Source of the DNA: Acholoe squamosa
Taxonomy: Eukaryota; Annelida; Polychaeta; Phyllodocida; Polynoidae
Reading direction: 5' to 3'
Assembly: GCA_949317995.1 (NCBI GenBank)
Contig: OX439046.1
Location: 57,081,774-57,145,773, forward strand
Length of the DNA stretch: 64,000 nucleotides
How positions within the stretch are numbered: the first letter of the stretch is position 1; every line of letters starts with the position of its first letter. The translations under genes were made by a program, and so were the position numbers. A model generated the notes under the pieces. It worked only from the letters and a program-made list of their open reading frames with translations, was not told the DNA's origin and did no database searches. Below, piece by piece: positions 23,141-35,300 of this stretch.

Positions 23141-26100
23141 GTCTATATGGGAAAGATATCATATTGTGAATATGATTGAATCTAGAATATTTCAAATGAT
23201 GGCTATGTATTTGTAAGATTACATGTCAGGTTTCCTACACTGGGTACACTCTCTTTCAGCATCCCTTATGTTGATATGATTATAACTGGTAGTGTTTAGT
23301 AAGGTAAGATTACAGTGATGTTGAATAAACAAAATGTAGTATCTCTGGAAAGATACCCTGGATTTTAACCTATCATTTTTTCAAATTTCCCGTTCCAATG
23401 GCAATTAGTTCAGTAGATAGAATTCAGCTACTAAGGTTATATCCGGGAAAGAAATCCATATCAGCCCCATGTTCATTTCTTTTACATTTCCCTTTTTCCA
23501 ATATAATTCCTTTTGCTAATTAACCTTTGTGACACTTCATAATAGAACAACACTGTGTAGGCGTCAGCAAAATACTCACAAGACTCAGTTTGTTTAGCAG
23601 TGACGTCTGGGGGTTGGACATTATGGCCAGCCTGGATGCAGCAGTAGAGGTAATAGCCCTTATGATGGGGTATTGGGGTTGTGTCATGACGTGAGATGAT
23701 GTGAGGTCAGGTGTCACACCCTGCCTCATACACTGCTCTATGTTGCCCTATACAGGATGGTCCAGGCTGACACAAGCTTCTGCTTTATGTAGACTTGTAA
23801 TATACCTATCTAGAGTACACTGGTTGTTCTGATAGATCCCACACAGATATGTTTTTTTTCATAATCTTAAAAAGTCTTATCGGGCAGACAAAAACAACCA
23901 GTTTAAAGATCATTTTCTTTTTTTTGAAAATGTCATTTTCTGTTCCATTTTCTTGAAATTAGAAAAGTATTTCCATGTGCAAAGGTTCAATGTATGGTAT
24001 CATATAGCTTTTGTATATTAATAAGGTGAGATATATTTCGGACCTGAGATGGAGTAGCAGTTTCCCTCATTCATCTATGGAAAGTCCAGACTGTGAAAAG
24101 GATTAGATTTAAATATGTCATGGGTGGGCTGTGTAAGCAGTCTTAGGAAGGAACCCTTGTGTTGATTGTCTAACAGCATAAAACTCTCTCTGATAGGTCT
24201 ATAGTCAGCCATTACTATGTGAAGGGAGCAATATATCTGATTTAGTATGCGGTATTTTGGATGAGTCAGCCACTGAATCAATGTAAAGGAAAATAGAGTT
24301 CATTTCAGGACTATCTTTAAGATCCTTATATGAGAAACAACGATGCTCTGTTGTTTGACAATAGCAGCAATTGTTATTGATAAGTTCCAAAGTCACTTGC
24401 ATATTCCTGGAAATGAAGTTATCAATGTAGTTATAACCCATGGATCTGTGCACATCTAAATTGTAGGTGTAGATAAGAAGGGGGATCCATGATAGGTCTT
24501 GCTGTATATGAATAAAGGCAGCCCACCAGTCCTACTGGGAATCCCATAATAATGTATCTATAACAGGAACCATAGAAGCATGGCATCAGCTTCCCAGACT
24601 GATAACCATAAAGCTATAGCTACAAGGGATAGATCAACAGCTACTGCATGAAAACGGAACAACATCTCTAGGACCAAGTCTGACACCAAAATTGAACTCT
24701 GTTTCAATGTATTATTAACCACTTTCACCTGTGTATCCATTCACCCTACCTACCCTGCACTACCCTGAAGATGTACCAAAGATGTACCAAAGATGAAGCT
24801 GGATGCTGAGGTGTAGACCTTTCCTTGGACACATGTGCCAATTAACCCCCACACAGGAGGGAGACCACAGCACTCTACCTGATCCAGTTCGATCCTAGTT
24901 CACTAATGCTAGAAGCCAGGAGATGAAAGTACTGCTAAGTCAGAGCACCAAGTTAGTACACCTAAGTGAAGGATGTTTGGGTAAAATGATGATATTTCCA
25001 TTTGACTTATTCCCCATTTTAGGAAGCAACTGGAAAAGGCTGTTTATGTACACTTCATTACCTCTCATGTGATTGCAATTGACTTCAGAAGAGAATTATT
25101 TAGATTACAATTGATGATCAATTAATGTAAAAATGAGGACGAAGAGGGAAGACTGCCCAATTGGAGCTATATAGACTATCCTATGGTCATATCAGGCATA
25201 ATGATCCTTACCTCTGCATCTTGCTTTCTTTCCTTTTCTTTGTTCGTTTGTTTGCCACAATGTTTAGCTGCCGTGGGCCTTCTGCATTCAGAATGGTATA
25301 TAGGCTAAACGATGTCAAGTAAATCAGGTGCCTCTGCTAATCACATTTGACAGTAGTCATTCAGTACAAAGGCATAGCTAATACCCTAAACATATCAAAG
25401 GATTATTATGGACTACCTGATTCCAGACTAGATGATACACGGTTCAGGAAGTGTTCAATTCGTCAGTTGCATTTAAAGGGGGGATCTCCCTGTTCTTGCA
25501 TCTCCACACTTATACTCGGTGATTGTGGAATCATCCCTTTCCAGTTTGACTGTAGCCTATGTTTTTGAGATAAGTCTTGTTGTGATTATAGTTTATAGAT
25601 TATATTCTTGAATATGACCTTAGCAGAGGATCCACTTCGATCTGATCTTAATCATTTGACTTGGGTTTATGCATAATCACATATAAAGCATAAAAGACGA
25701 ATGAAGATACTATAGTCATTTTGCTTTTCATTAGTGGTGTTGATGGGAGTGATTAGATCGGTTTATCTACACTTCATCCTGGCATGAGGGGATCACTCTT
25801 TCATGCCTTTGGGATACTACATTGTATGAGGGCTAATAAGCTTTACTGTAAGCTGAATGATAAATGAATATACGCATAATATTATTATGATAACCACTTA
25901 TTGTTTCATGTTTCTTTAGGTGAGTGCCAGAGATGACCAACAGAAGAGAGTTGCCAGTAGAGTATGTACTACTATTAGATGCTTCGATATTAAAGTTTAT
26001 TTTCAACAATCTATTACTGATACAGAATTAAAAACAATCACATTGCAGTTTCCATCTAGGCTTTTTCCTCCAGAATTTCATTGTTAATACTCAGCAGAGT

Positions 26101-26637
26101 AGCTTGATGGCAACTATATAATTAATAATACTTCAGACTTGCTGTAAAGACAGCCGGCCCTGCCATAAGGGCTCTTCTAGGACAACACAGCTCACACATA
26201 CCACTTACTCCCTCTGGTATGTTGCTATCTAATTCAGCAGGGAGCAACTCAGTTAGTCTGGGAGGCACACCATGCATTTTTGCTGTTAGAGGTAGGGTGT
26301 GAAAAGATCTGATCTCAGCAACTTGGAAAAGAAAAGGAGTTAGTGTTATAAACGAGATGACATTTGATGATAAGAACTATTACTCATAGCAGGAACTATT
26401 ACTCATAGCAGGAAGTAAGGTTTTCAGTAAGGAAGCTGGACATACTTATGGCCTATCCAAGGCCAAGGTGTTGAAAGGATGGTAGCAAGGTAAAGTAAGT
26501 GGAGAAGGATGAAAGGATATGGGGAGTGGTAACAAAGGTGTAAGGGCGCTGGCGATATATACATGAGATCAACATGTAGATAGCGGTTCTTATTCACACA
26601 CACGGACAATGTGTATATAAGCGGTCTTATTTACACA

Positions 26638-26882
26638 CAGTTAGGGTTGGTCACATGACAATATTACAAGGTTAGTCAGGGGACACATTTTTAGGGTTGA
26701 TCACAGGACATACCCCAGCCTGTGTTTAGGGTTGGTCACAGAACATACCCAGTGTGTGTTTAAGGTTGGTCACAGGACATGTTTTCAGGGTTTGTCACAG
26801 GACAACATTACAAGGTTAGTCAGGGGACACATGTTTAGGGTTAGTCACAGGACATGTTTTCAGGGTTGGTCACAGGACAATC
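26638..26882 (+). repeat. Minisatellite, GGTTGGTCACAGGACA units
   Basis: About ten imperfect units around TTTAGGGTTGGTCACAGGACA, some with ACAAGGTTAGTCAGGGGACA variants. A further remnant lies at 27026-27064, after the tRNA-like insert. It contains TTAGGG words but is not telomeric sequence. Confidence 0.8.
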
Positions 26883-26921
26883 ATATCTATATTACACCCA
26901 ATGCCCTAGCCCACTACCCAA

Positions 26922-26994
26922 CAGATGGTAGTCTAATGGATATTGTGTCAGACATCACATCTGGCAATCGCAGGTTCGAGCCCTCACCCAGACG
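26922..26994 (+). pseudogene. tRNA-derived sequence (Arg-like), SINE head or tRNA pseudogene
   Basis: Has an A-box-like TAGTCTAATGGATA and a B-box GGTTCGAGCCC at tRNA spacing, plus a 5-bp anticodon stem (TCAGA/TCTGG) with a 7-base loop CATCACA. Position 33 is A instead of T, and the T-stem and acceptor stem pair poorly, so it is not a working tRNA. Its backbone resembles metazoan tRNA-Arg. It sits inside the minisatellite. Confidence 0.5.
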
Positions 26995-28839
26995 GAATTT
27001 CCCCTCCTTCCCCCACACCTTTTTTAAGGGTCGGTCACAGGACATGTTTTTTTTCAGGGTTGTAAGGCTGCACCTTTCCTCTTTATCTTTTTTGTGTGTA
27101 TTGAAGAGGTTATCTGCCTCTTTGAGGTCCAAAATATAACCAACGTTAGACAATGAACTCCTTCCTTCCAACTGCATCCCTCCTTTTCTAAACCCTGGGT
27201 CTGCTACTGTTAGGAGGGTTTTGTCAAAGGGATTTAGTCTATATGATAATGGAGCCCATGTGGATATGCGCCCTTTTCTTTTGATGCAAAATAAGAGTTT
27301 ATTTGATTCTCTTATAGGATTAAAATATGTATGCCCTTTTCCTTGATCTGCACACCTAATTTCTCAAAGATGGGATCTGCCCCGAGGGGACTGAGAGTGT
27401 ATGAAACATCTCTGCTAAATCGCCTGTGAAGAATATGCAGTAAGAAGATAGTCAGTAAGGAGATATTCTGATATTCTACATGTTGGATGCAACAAGCGTT
27501 TTCATGAACAAAGAGTCTGGCACCCACCTTATTTCTTAGTGAGATTCAAACCAAAGGAAACACGATGGAATTTGGTAAATGCAACGCATCAAATAATTGT
27601 ACCAAAATGCAAGACACATGTCACAGTACTGACAAGGAATGCATTTACTGCCATCTTTTTGTGGCTGTTTCAATAAATGAATTTATTTTACAGAGTTTGC
27701 TATCCAATCTGGGAGTATTCTTCTGGGGTTTTCTTATGGATGAAGCCAAGGCTTCTTAATCACAAAATAGGATTGTTGATAAAGAACTAGTGGTATTTCA
27801 AATTGCTCTAAAGATCTCAAAATGGCCTTCATAATTCATGCATACAAATCTGTTAACAAAATGAAAGGAAATTATGCTGGGCATACCCAATACCTGCTGC
27901 AGCATCCCTACATCTTAGATAACTCAATTCAAAATGACAGAAAAAAAACACTTGATTGTCTACCTTCAGGGCTTGTCAGGACAGTCATCCACAGAGGGAA
28001 TCAGAGTTCCTAACTTATGACATAACCACTCCTGTTTCCCCCTGTCGCCTGTCCCCTCCCCTCTCTACATCTGCCTCTGTGGTAGATCTATGTGTCTTGA
28101 TGGTGACATGCTTATAAATCAATTTGATGACAGGTGTCGGCTTGTGGGAGCATGGGAATTCCTTATGTATTTTTTCCAAATACAGGTGTTAGATCATTGG
28201 TAAGCTCTGTTTTATTTCAGTGCAAAGGCAGTGCAGCTGCTTCTTCTTCAACAGACTGCATTATTACTTGACCATTTTGTAACTGTCTACCAGTGAAATG
28301 CCACCCACTAATGTTTCCTATTCTGAATCTTCTATGTTATCAATCTGCCACTTTTCCATTATTACATCGGTTTAGCTCTGATATGAGTGACTATGTGGCG
28401 GATTCTTGACATTTTGGCCCTTCAGTAGTCCTACTGCCCCCAATATTTAGAGGTCAGAGTGGCATCAGGAACCTAACTTATAGGCCTGGGTGGGTACATG
28501 CTGGGCTCCTTTGGGGATGTCTTGGTCCCCGTACCTAATGATGACTTGTGATATGAATTATTGAGGGAATTATCTAAAGTCGCTGGTAGCTGGTCTATAA
28601 CTGACCTGTTGGCATCCAAATATTCTCTGTATTACCTGACTATAAATGACTTGAAGGGGGAGATTTGGATGTTTTATATTCCTCTGATAGGAATCAACTT
28701 TACCCTTTAAAGGTTCTCCAAGCAACTCAATGCACTCTTCCTTTTGCTTTTATTTGTCAAAATGGTACTGTATTAAATACGCCCTAATTAGACAGTAAAG
28801 ATACAGAAATGTGGTTGAATTGAACATTTTTCACTTTAT

Positions 28840-28869
28840 CATAGATATTTGTAAAATACAATATCTATG
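28840..28869. repeat. Short hairpin
   Basis: CATAGATATT and AATATCTATG pair around a 10-base loop. Confidence 0.6.
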
Positions 28870-30736
28870 AAATCTTTGTGGATTCGTCTGGGTAAATGAA
28901 TCTGTATATACATCACATAGACATTGACATACCATGCAGTCACCCATTCCCCACTGCTCCTTCCTATAGTGGCTTAAACGGTATATACCAGAGACATCAC
29001 TAGTACTCGGCTTATAAATATACAGACTGTATGGTGGTGTTCTATTATATTGCCCACAAAAGAGAAACACTAACCGAGGGGGAAGCCCTCTCTGGCAGAA
29101 CAAAAATCCTGTTGAAGATAAACGCTCAAAACCATGCGTCCAATATCTAAAAGATGCGGCACTAGTGTCATTGTCAGATCTAAGGGGTTGTCTGCTAGCT
29201 GTTTCTGATGCTACATAGCAACACATTACCATACTGCCTTGAGGCAACATGCTTTTCATAACTGGAACATAATATGCCTAATAATCAATGATTGACAAAC
29301 CACCCCTTTATGTTTACTGCGCATTGCTCTTCTGACATTTTAGTCAGAAAGAAATCAACCAAATGATATAATAAAAATAATGATTTAATATTTCACCTTT
29401 GTATCTTTACAATCTAAAAGAATTCAGCAGAATACCGAATGGACATAATTTAGAGGCCTTATGTGGAATATGGGTCAGGTATGAATTTAATTTATTGTTA
29501 TGTAGTACACTTTACGCTAGAAACAGATTCTGCAGCCAGGCGTTTGACACAATCAAATGCTTGGATGAGCGCCAAATCATCCAGTCAGCATGACATTATG
29601 CAAGTATGAAACCCATGGGAAAGAGGCAGGGGGGGGGGGGTTATATTACTTCTGGCCCTGAATACAACAAAGAGGGTACAGGGGGATGCATACACTTCAT
29701 TCTTTGTAACATGGACATATCATCATAACTTTCAGATTTATGTAGGACCTGGATGTCATTTCTCAAGAATACTGTCCTCTTGTACCTTGCTGTATTAGAG
29801 ATAAAATGACGGCAAATCTGCTAAAAGTAAAATAGATCTCGACCCTTTTTGACCTTTGTAAGATTCCTTCAGCTTTCATTGTAAATGTTGCCAAATACAG
29901 ATAAAGGTGTTCCACATCAGGCGGGAATGACTTCCCCAGGGTGTCGTCATACGCTTGTGATCTGGTGATGCCTAATACAGTTTTTGCTAGTAACTCAACG
30001 GTGAGGATATAGTCAGGCTTATTTTAATGGGTTTAAGAAATGACGTCCATTCTTGCAGAAATTGCTTCGGTGCTTGGTATCTTTATCACAAGTGGAATAG
30101 AAACAGGAAGCATCAAGGCATCACTGGTGTCCATTATGGGCTTAACTAAGGTGCGTTAAACCCTCATTTGTCTTTGTACAAGGTTCTGCAATTGAATTTG
30201 GCTCAACTTAAAAGCCAACAACGATTTGCATGAAATAGTCCTGAAATTGAAAAATGTGTTTGGAAGACATTTTAATCCTTTGAGGAGGGTGTGAAGCTTT
30301 TATGTGGATCTGATGCGAAAAATAACAAATAACCTGCCAATGATGGAATTGGGCATAGTACATCAAGGCACCTTTTGGAAGAGTACTAGGTCCTTTACAC
30401 ATGAATCAATTTCATTTTCTTAACTTTCACATGGTGACAAATCATAATCTCACAGTTTCCGTGGTGATTTGGGTGATCATGGGTGATTTCCAGGTGTGTT
30501 TTATGCCACTCAGATTTGGGTGGCTTGCCATTTTCTCATACAGATGAGGTGTAATTTTAAGTAGATCTCTAAGAACCCATAACTACCCAGGAACACCGGA
30601 AATTATAGGTCATGGCTTAGGTCAGAATGCATTGTGAGAACAGCCAATGAAGTGCTGCGCACAGGATCTATGTGATGATATTATCCAGTTTCAACGTCAT
30701 GAATATGGATATCGGGTAGAGCATTACGTTGGTTCA

Positions 30737-30999
30737 GGAGGCCATTTCTCAATGTACTACGACTGCACACAGCTACTATGTTTTAAAAATGCCAAGAATA
30801 AGCCAGGCTATCGTAGGAACTGCCCTATGACTGCTCACTACGATTAGCAGCTATGCAGTTATTACATAAGGTTTAGTAGGGCAGTCGTACTGGTGCAGAC
30901 ATTAGGGACTACCAGGTCATGGTGCTGTTAAGGCCAAATTATTAGGTTCTCACTATGGTTTTAAGGACAGCAGTCATAGTGTGTTAAGAAATGGCCTCC
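30737..30999. mobile_element. MITE with GGAGGCCATTTCT ends
   Basis: 263 bp. GGAGGCCATTTCT (30737-30749) and AGAAATGGCCTCC (30987-30999) are exact complements, and similarity extends inward through ACTAYGACTGC. The unit 2 region near 43.6 kb lacks it. The 66-codon frame overlapping it is therefore chance. Confidence 0.6.
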
Positions 31000-31320
31000 A
31001 GGTCTCATGCAGCAATTCCTTTTCTTGATGTGTCATAGGGTGTGTCACCCCCGAGTGGACCACTAAACCCTTTGGTACCTTATGTTAACTAATAATAGAT
31101 CCCTAAAACAGTGTTTTATACATCCTTTACATGTATCTATACTTCTTGGTACAGGAGTGTAAGACCAAATAACAATGCATTGCATATGGATTGTACCCTT
31201 ACTACAATTGATGCTAGCAATGGTATCAAGCAGTGATGAGGACATTTGAAATTTCCTTCTATAGGAATATCTTGGCAGAACTAATGCCACATGTTATGGA
31301 GATATGCAGTGGTTTGGTCA

Positions 31321-31491
31321 CAGTAGCGGATCTAGGGGGTGGCCTGGGGGGCACGTGCCCCCCTAGACCCCCTGAAATTGAGCCTTGCTTAAACTCTTAA
31401 CTAGGAAATGTGGGGCTGAACTCGGCTGTGCCCCCCATGACCAAATGTTCTTGGATGTGCCCCCCCTAGACCACCCCTTCTGGATCCACTG
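31321..31491. mobile_element. hAT-like non-autonomous element
   Basis: CAGTAGCGGATCTAGGGGG at the left and CTTCTGGATCCACTG at the right are inverted relatives of the CAGTGGCGGATCYAG end type; GCCCCCCTAGACC occurs twice inside. No 8-bp duplication is visible. A further hairpin (CCACTGACAC / GTGTCAGTGG) straddles the right end. Confidence 0.5.
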
Positions 31492-32250
31492 ACACCCTTT
31501 GTGTCAGTGGTAATCAAATTGTAAGTGACATAATAGTTTTTTGTTGTTAGACTAGTCATGCAACATACTGGCAGGTCTAATGTACAGGCCATTAAAACTA
31601 ATAGCATTGTAGTGTCTTTACACATGCTATGAGGATTTCCTGAGGTAATAATACATTGCCTCCATTTCCTCTGGGAGCCATACATTCATCATATGACCAC
31701 TATATTCATTATCAATAGATATAGTGGTCATGTGTGCATATCATAGGCCTACTCATATTTTTTTTTTTTTGGGGGGGTGCCCCCTTCACCCCATCCACTT
31801 TCCTGGGCAAGTGTTTGTGTGTATAATATGATACACAACATAGACTTAGAGTATATCGAAATGATGAATCAGTAGAGATTGTAGGGAGATAGCAGTAACT
31901 TGATCCCATACACTATCCAAGCCCTGGGGATAGGCAAAACAATACTGGAACTATATTACACAACAAACTGGACCCAAGGCCGACCCAGAAGCCACAAAGA
32001 AAGAAGAAAGAAAAACAACAGCACCAATGGGACTAAGTTAGGAACACCAATGCTGTTATAAATGTGTTTTGACTTGTTATATTTTATGTCTGTTTTGTTT
32101 GTTATTGTTTTCTTCTTCCTGTTTTTGCAGCTTCGCCCTGTTGAAAGCGTCTGTAATGGCCATGAGAAAAAAAAAACATCTAAAACAAGAAACTTTCTTT
32201 GCTGGTCTTGCTTGTTTCCTTCCTCCCCAATTTTTCTCAACCACTCTATG

Positions 32251-32316
32251 CCTCTCTGTCTCTGTCTCTCTGTGTCTGTCTCTGTCTCTGTCTCTCTGTG
32301 TCTGTCTGTCTGTCTG

Positions 32317-32372
<56 letters not shown>
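32251..32372. repeat. Compound (GTCT)/(CT)n microsatellite
   Basis: Mixed CTGT/CTCT stretch followed by a pure CT run. Frames of 70-160 codons across it on both strands are low-complexity artefacts. Confidence 0.97.
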
Positions 32373-32376
<4 letters not shown>

Positions 32377-35300
32377 TCCCTGGCTACATTCGCACTTTCT
32401 CCTTTGGTAAAGCCTAAAGAAAACATAGATGCCATTATGAAAACTCTAATCGATGAACTAAAACCTATACTTTCCCATCTACAATGACTGTCCCTCTATT
32501 TTCCCAACTGCTACCGCTCCCAAGCATGCTGCATTCATTGTACATACCATACCTCAGTGCCCCTTTTGGGCAATACCCTTCAAAAGGGTAGTTTAGACAC
32601 GTAAGGCTAACTTCAGCCACAACCCCCCGACTCTACAGATTGACATTGATTCAAGAGTGTAGAATCAGTCCCAAGGGACACACAGTGGTTAATTTGGGCT
32701 GTCATTTGTAACTCCCTTCGGGGAAAATCAATCTAGCCTGCAGGGCCTTGCTGCTTTTATGGTGATCTGTTTTAATGCGTGTGCTGCTCTTCCATTATCA
32801 ATGACCAACAGTATCAAATACATCCCTCAGCAGTATACCGTTTTTATCCTTAACATTATGGTTTTTGTATCCTAAATGATTAATTAGTAGCCTCCAACTT
32901 ACGTTACAACTTTAAACTGAAGCATTCCCCTGGATGGAATTTCTAAAATGCTTAGGTTGTTGATTTGTGAGGCACCTGCTAATTTATTTTGGATGAACCT
33001 AAAACCACATGTTTCAGATTAATTTCAGAGCAGTTCCTAATTTCACTTTCTGCATTTGACACTTGTCACTCTCATGTTACATTCCTTGTTTATGGTAACT
33101 TTACTGATTTCAAAGTGACAAACTAATTGAATTTTAGATATAAGTTAATGCTGAAGTATTGATTGTAAATAAGGTTTATTGGTGTTTAGTGCAAACATTC
33201 ATGAACCTAAGTAGGCAAACCTTAAAAGCAGCAAAGTATAGGAAATAAGATCCCCTATCTACCTAAACTACTGAATGCAGGAGCCTATAAAAAGTAAGCA
33301 ACCTAAGACTTCAACCCTTTAGTAAACAAATCCTTTTAGGGTTAAAGCCCACTTAAGTCAAGCCCTCTTATTTGGGTATAAGACTAAGAGGAGTCCCTAT
33401 ATTCTTTGGATTTCAACTCATGCCAAGGCAGTATTCCCATACATTTCTTAATCCTATTTTGTACATCCAAAGTTGCCATATTTGAGTTTACAATAACAAT
33501 TGCTCCTCTCTGGTGCTTAACTGAAACTGTAATATGCATGTTTTGAAATACAAACAAAGTTGAGCTGGAAGAATTCAAGGAAAGATGAATGGAATAAGGC
33601 CCTATACATCAGTCTTCACCTTTTAGTACTAGGAGGCAGTAGGAGGTATCTACAGACACTGATCGCTGATACGGAATCAGTAGCTGGTCATGGTATCTGG
33701 TATAGATCAAGTCTGGTTCAGCCAACCGAAAGTGTTCAATTTGTTTGCACTAAGCTGGGTGCTAGAAGAAATGTGCTCTTATTGAGAGAAGGTTAATCTT
33801 ACACTTCTATTCCACCCAATGACCTTCTATTTTATGTTTAGTCTGACATAAAGCCAAACGTCAGCCAGCTTTATTTCTCAAAAACAAATTACCTTACACA
33901 TTTTCCTTCTTCATCGCTGAACTTCTTTGTCAGGGGTAGATGGAGAATTATTTCCTGTGTGATTCCTGATCAATCCTATGTGATATGAACTGAGGTCATT
34001 TGAGAAACATTCCCGAATCAGTTGAGGGAGAGGAGTCACTTCACTCAGAGTGTATGAATATGACTTTATGGGGCAAGAATGGGAAGACACAGTTTTAGGA
34101 TTTAGCATCAGGCATAAGCTGGTGGGCATAGGCAATTGATAAAAAACTCTTGTATATTTTCAAATTACTACAGTGAAATTTCTTTCAACTTATTATCAAT
34201 TTTAGTTTCATTTATCTCTATGCATCATGCCACCAAAGATCGTTGTGAATTATTCACTTAATCACCATTAAATGACTGCAATAAACATAAAATGTTATCC
34301 ACTTGTATAGATAAACTGAAATACCTGCATTTTTTTTTACAGGTGAGCACCATATTCTGCCACAAGGGGATTTTGAGGTAGACCACTGCCCCATTAAGCA
34401 ATGCCTATCTTTTGGTCCTATGTAACAACCCTTTCTGGCAAGTCACATTATACGACAGCTTAATATCAGTGAATCATATTAAATGTAATATATATCTTTT
34501 GCCCCTGCCAGATACCCATAATAAGTACTGAGTTCATGTGGGGCTATAAAAAAACAAAGGGGCTCAATACATGGAAAGCATTCATGTTTATCCTAAAGTG
34601 AACCACAGGGACTATTAGCTGTTAACTGAGGGTGTGATAAACTATGGCGACAATGTTCAAGGCATAATGTAAGAAAGGTATGGCCTCCTATCCCTGGTTT
34701 TTGTGAAGGACCACCCAAATTGTTGCGCATCTCACTCCCTGTTTTGTTGCTATCAGTCTCAGTGATGGGCTGCTCTGACAGAGGGCAGCTCTGACAGAGA
34801 GGCCCACCATAAACCTGTAGCCTGCAGACCTGAGAAAATGTTTTGGTAGAAGTACCAGAAGTTAGAAGATTGTATTTGGGTGGTGATGACTCAGAGACAG
34901 AAGGAGGTGTGGTATTGCATAGTGTATAGGTGAAAGATTAAAGATTATTCTCATTGCCTTTATTTCATTAGGAATTAATTACTTAGATGGCAAGAGGGAA
35001 ATAGTGAATTTAATCAACAAAGTACACTTGCATCATCTTTCAAATGGTATTGCCATTGATTTGAGAAGCAAATAGCACTCCTATTTTATAAAAGTATTAA
35101 GTAATGGCTGTCACAATTTACAGAATTGTATTCAGATTTTTCAACTAGCCAAGGACAGTTTATTCTGTGCATGCATGGGTGCCAAGTGAGCCTTTATGGA
35201 AGCATCCTTCACTCTTGAGGAACACAGTTCAAGGTAGTGGCTAAATATTTATTGCACTGTATCCGTCAGTAGAGTCCCTCCCACATAAAGAGAAGCAGGG

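Larger units (their letters stand above)
17290..32000 (+). repeat. Segmental duplication, unit 1
   Basis: Same landmark order as unit 2, enlarged by insertions: the ~460-bp tandem pair (20876-21816), the minisatellite with tRNA-like core (26638-27066), a MITE (30737-30999) and a hAT-like piece (31321-31491). Small indels and substitutions are frequent, so the duplication is not recent. No gene is supported; the longest frame inside (28831-29259, minus) resembles no family I recognise. Confidence 0.75.

Noticed and set aside
26372-26412. CRISPR-like direct repeats (AACTATTACTCATAGCAGG twice)
   Set aside because: Adjacent duplication of about 20 bp in animal DNA, with no spacers; simple slippage.
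26638-26882. Interstitial telomeric repeat
   Set aside because: TTAGGG words occur but only inside longer GGTCACAGGACA units, not as consecutive hexamers.
26922-26994. Functional tRNA gene
   Set aside because: Position 33 is not T, and the T-stem and acceptor stem do not pair; treated as tRNA-derived debris.
28831-29259. 142-codon minus-strand frame
   Set aside because: No recognisable family, no splice or promoter support, and AT-rich composition like its surroundings. Kept only as a note.
29625-29641. Poly-G run
   Set aside because: Simple homopolymer; no surrounding structure, and its length may be a sequencing effect.
30647-30847. 66-codon frame with a protein-like look (HYVGSGGHFSMYYDCTQ)
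   Set aside because: Half of it lies in the MITE 30737-30999 and the other half is not open in the paralogous units.
31956-32487. Overlapping frames up to 159 codons on both strands
   Set aside because: Created by the CT/GTCT microsatellite; all frames stay open because the repeat has no stop.
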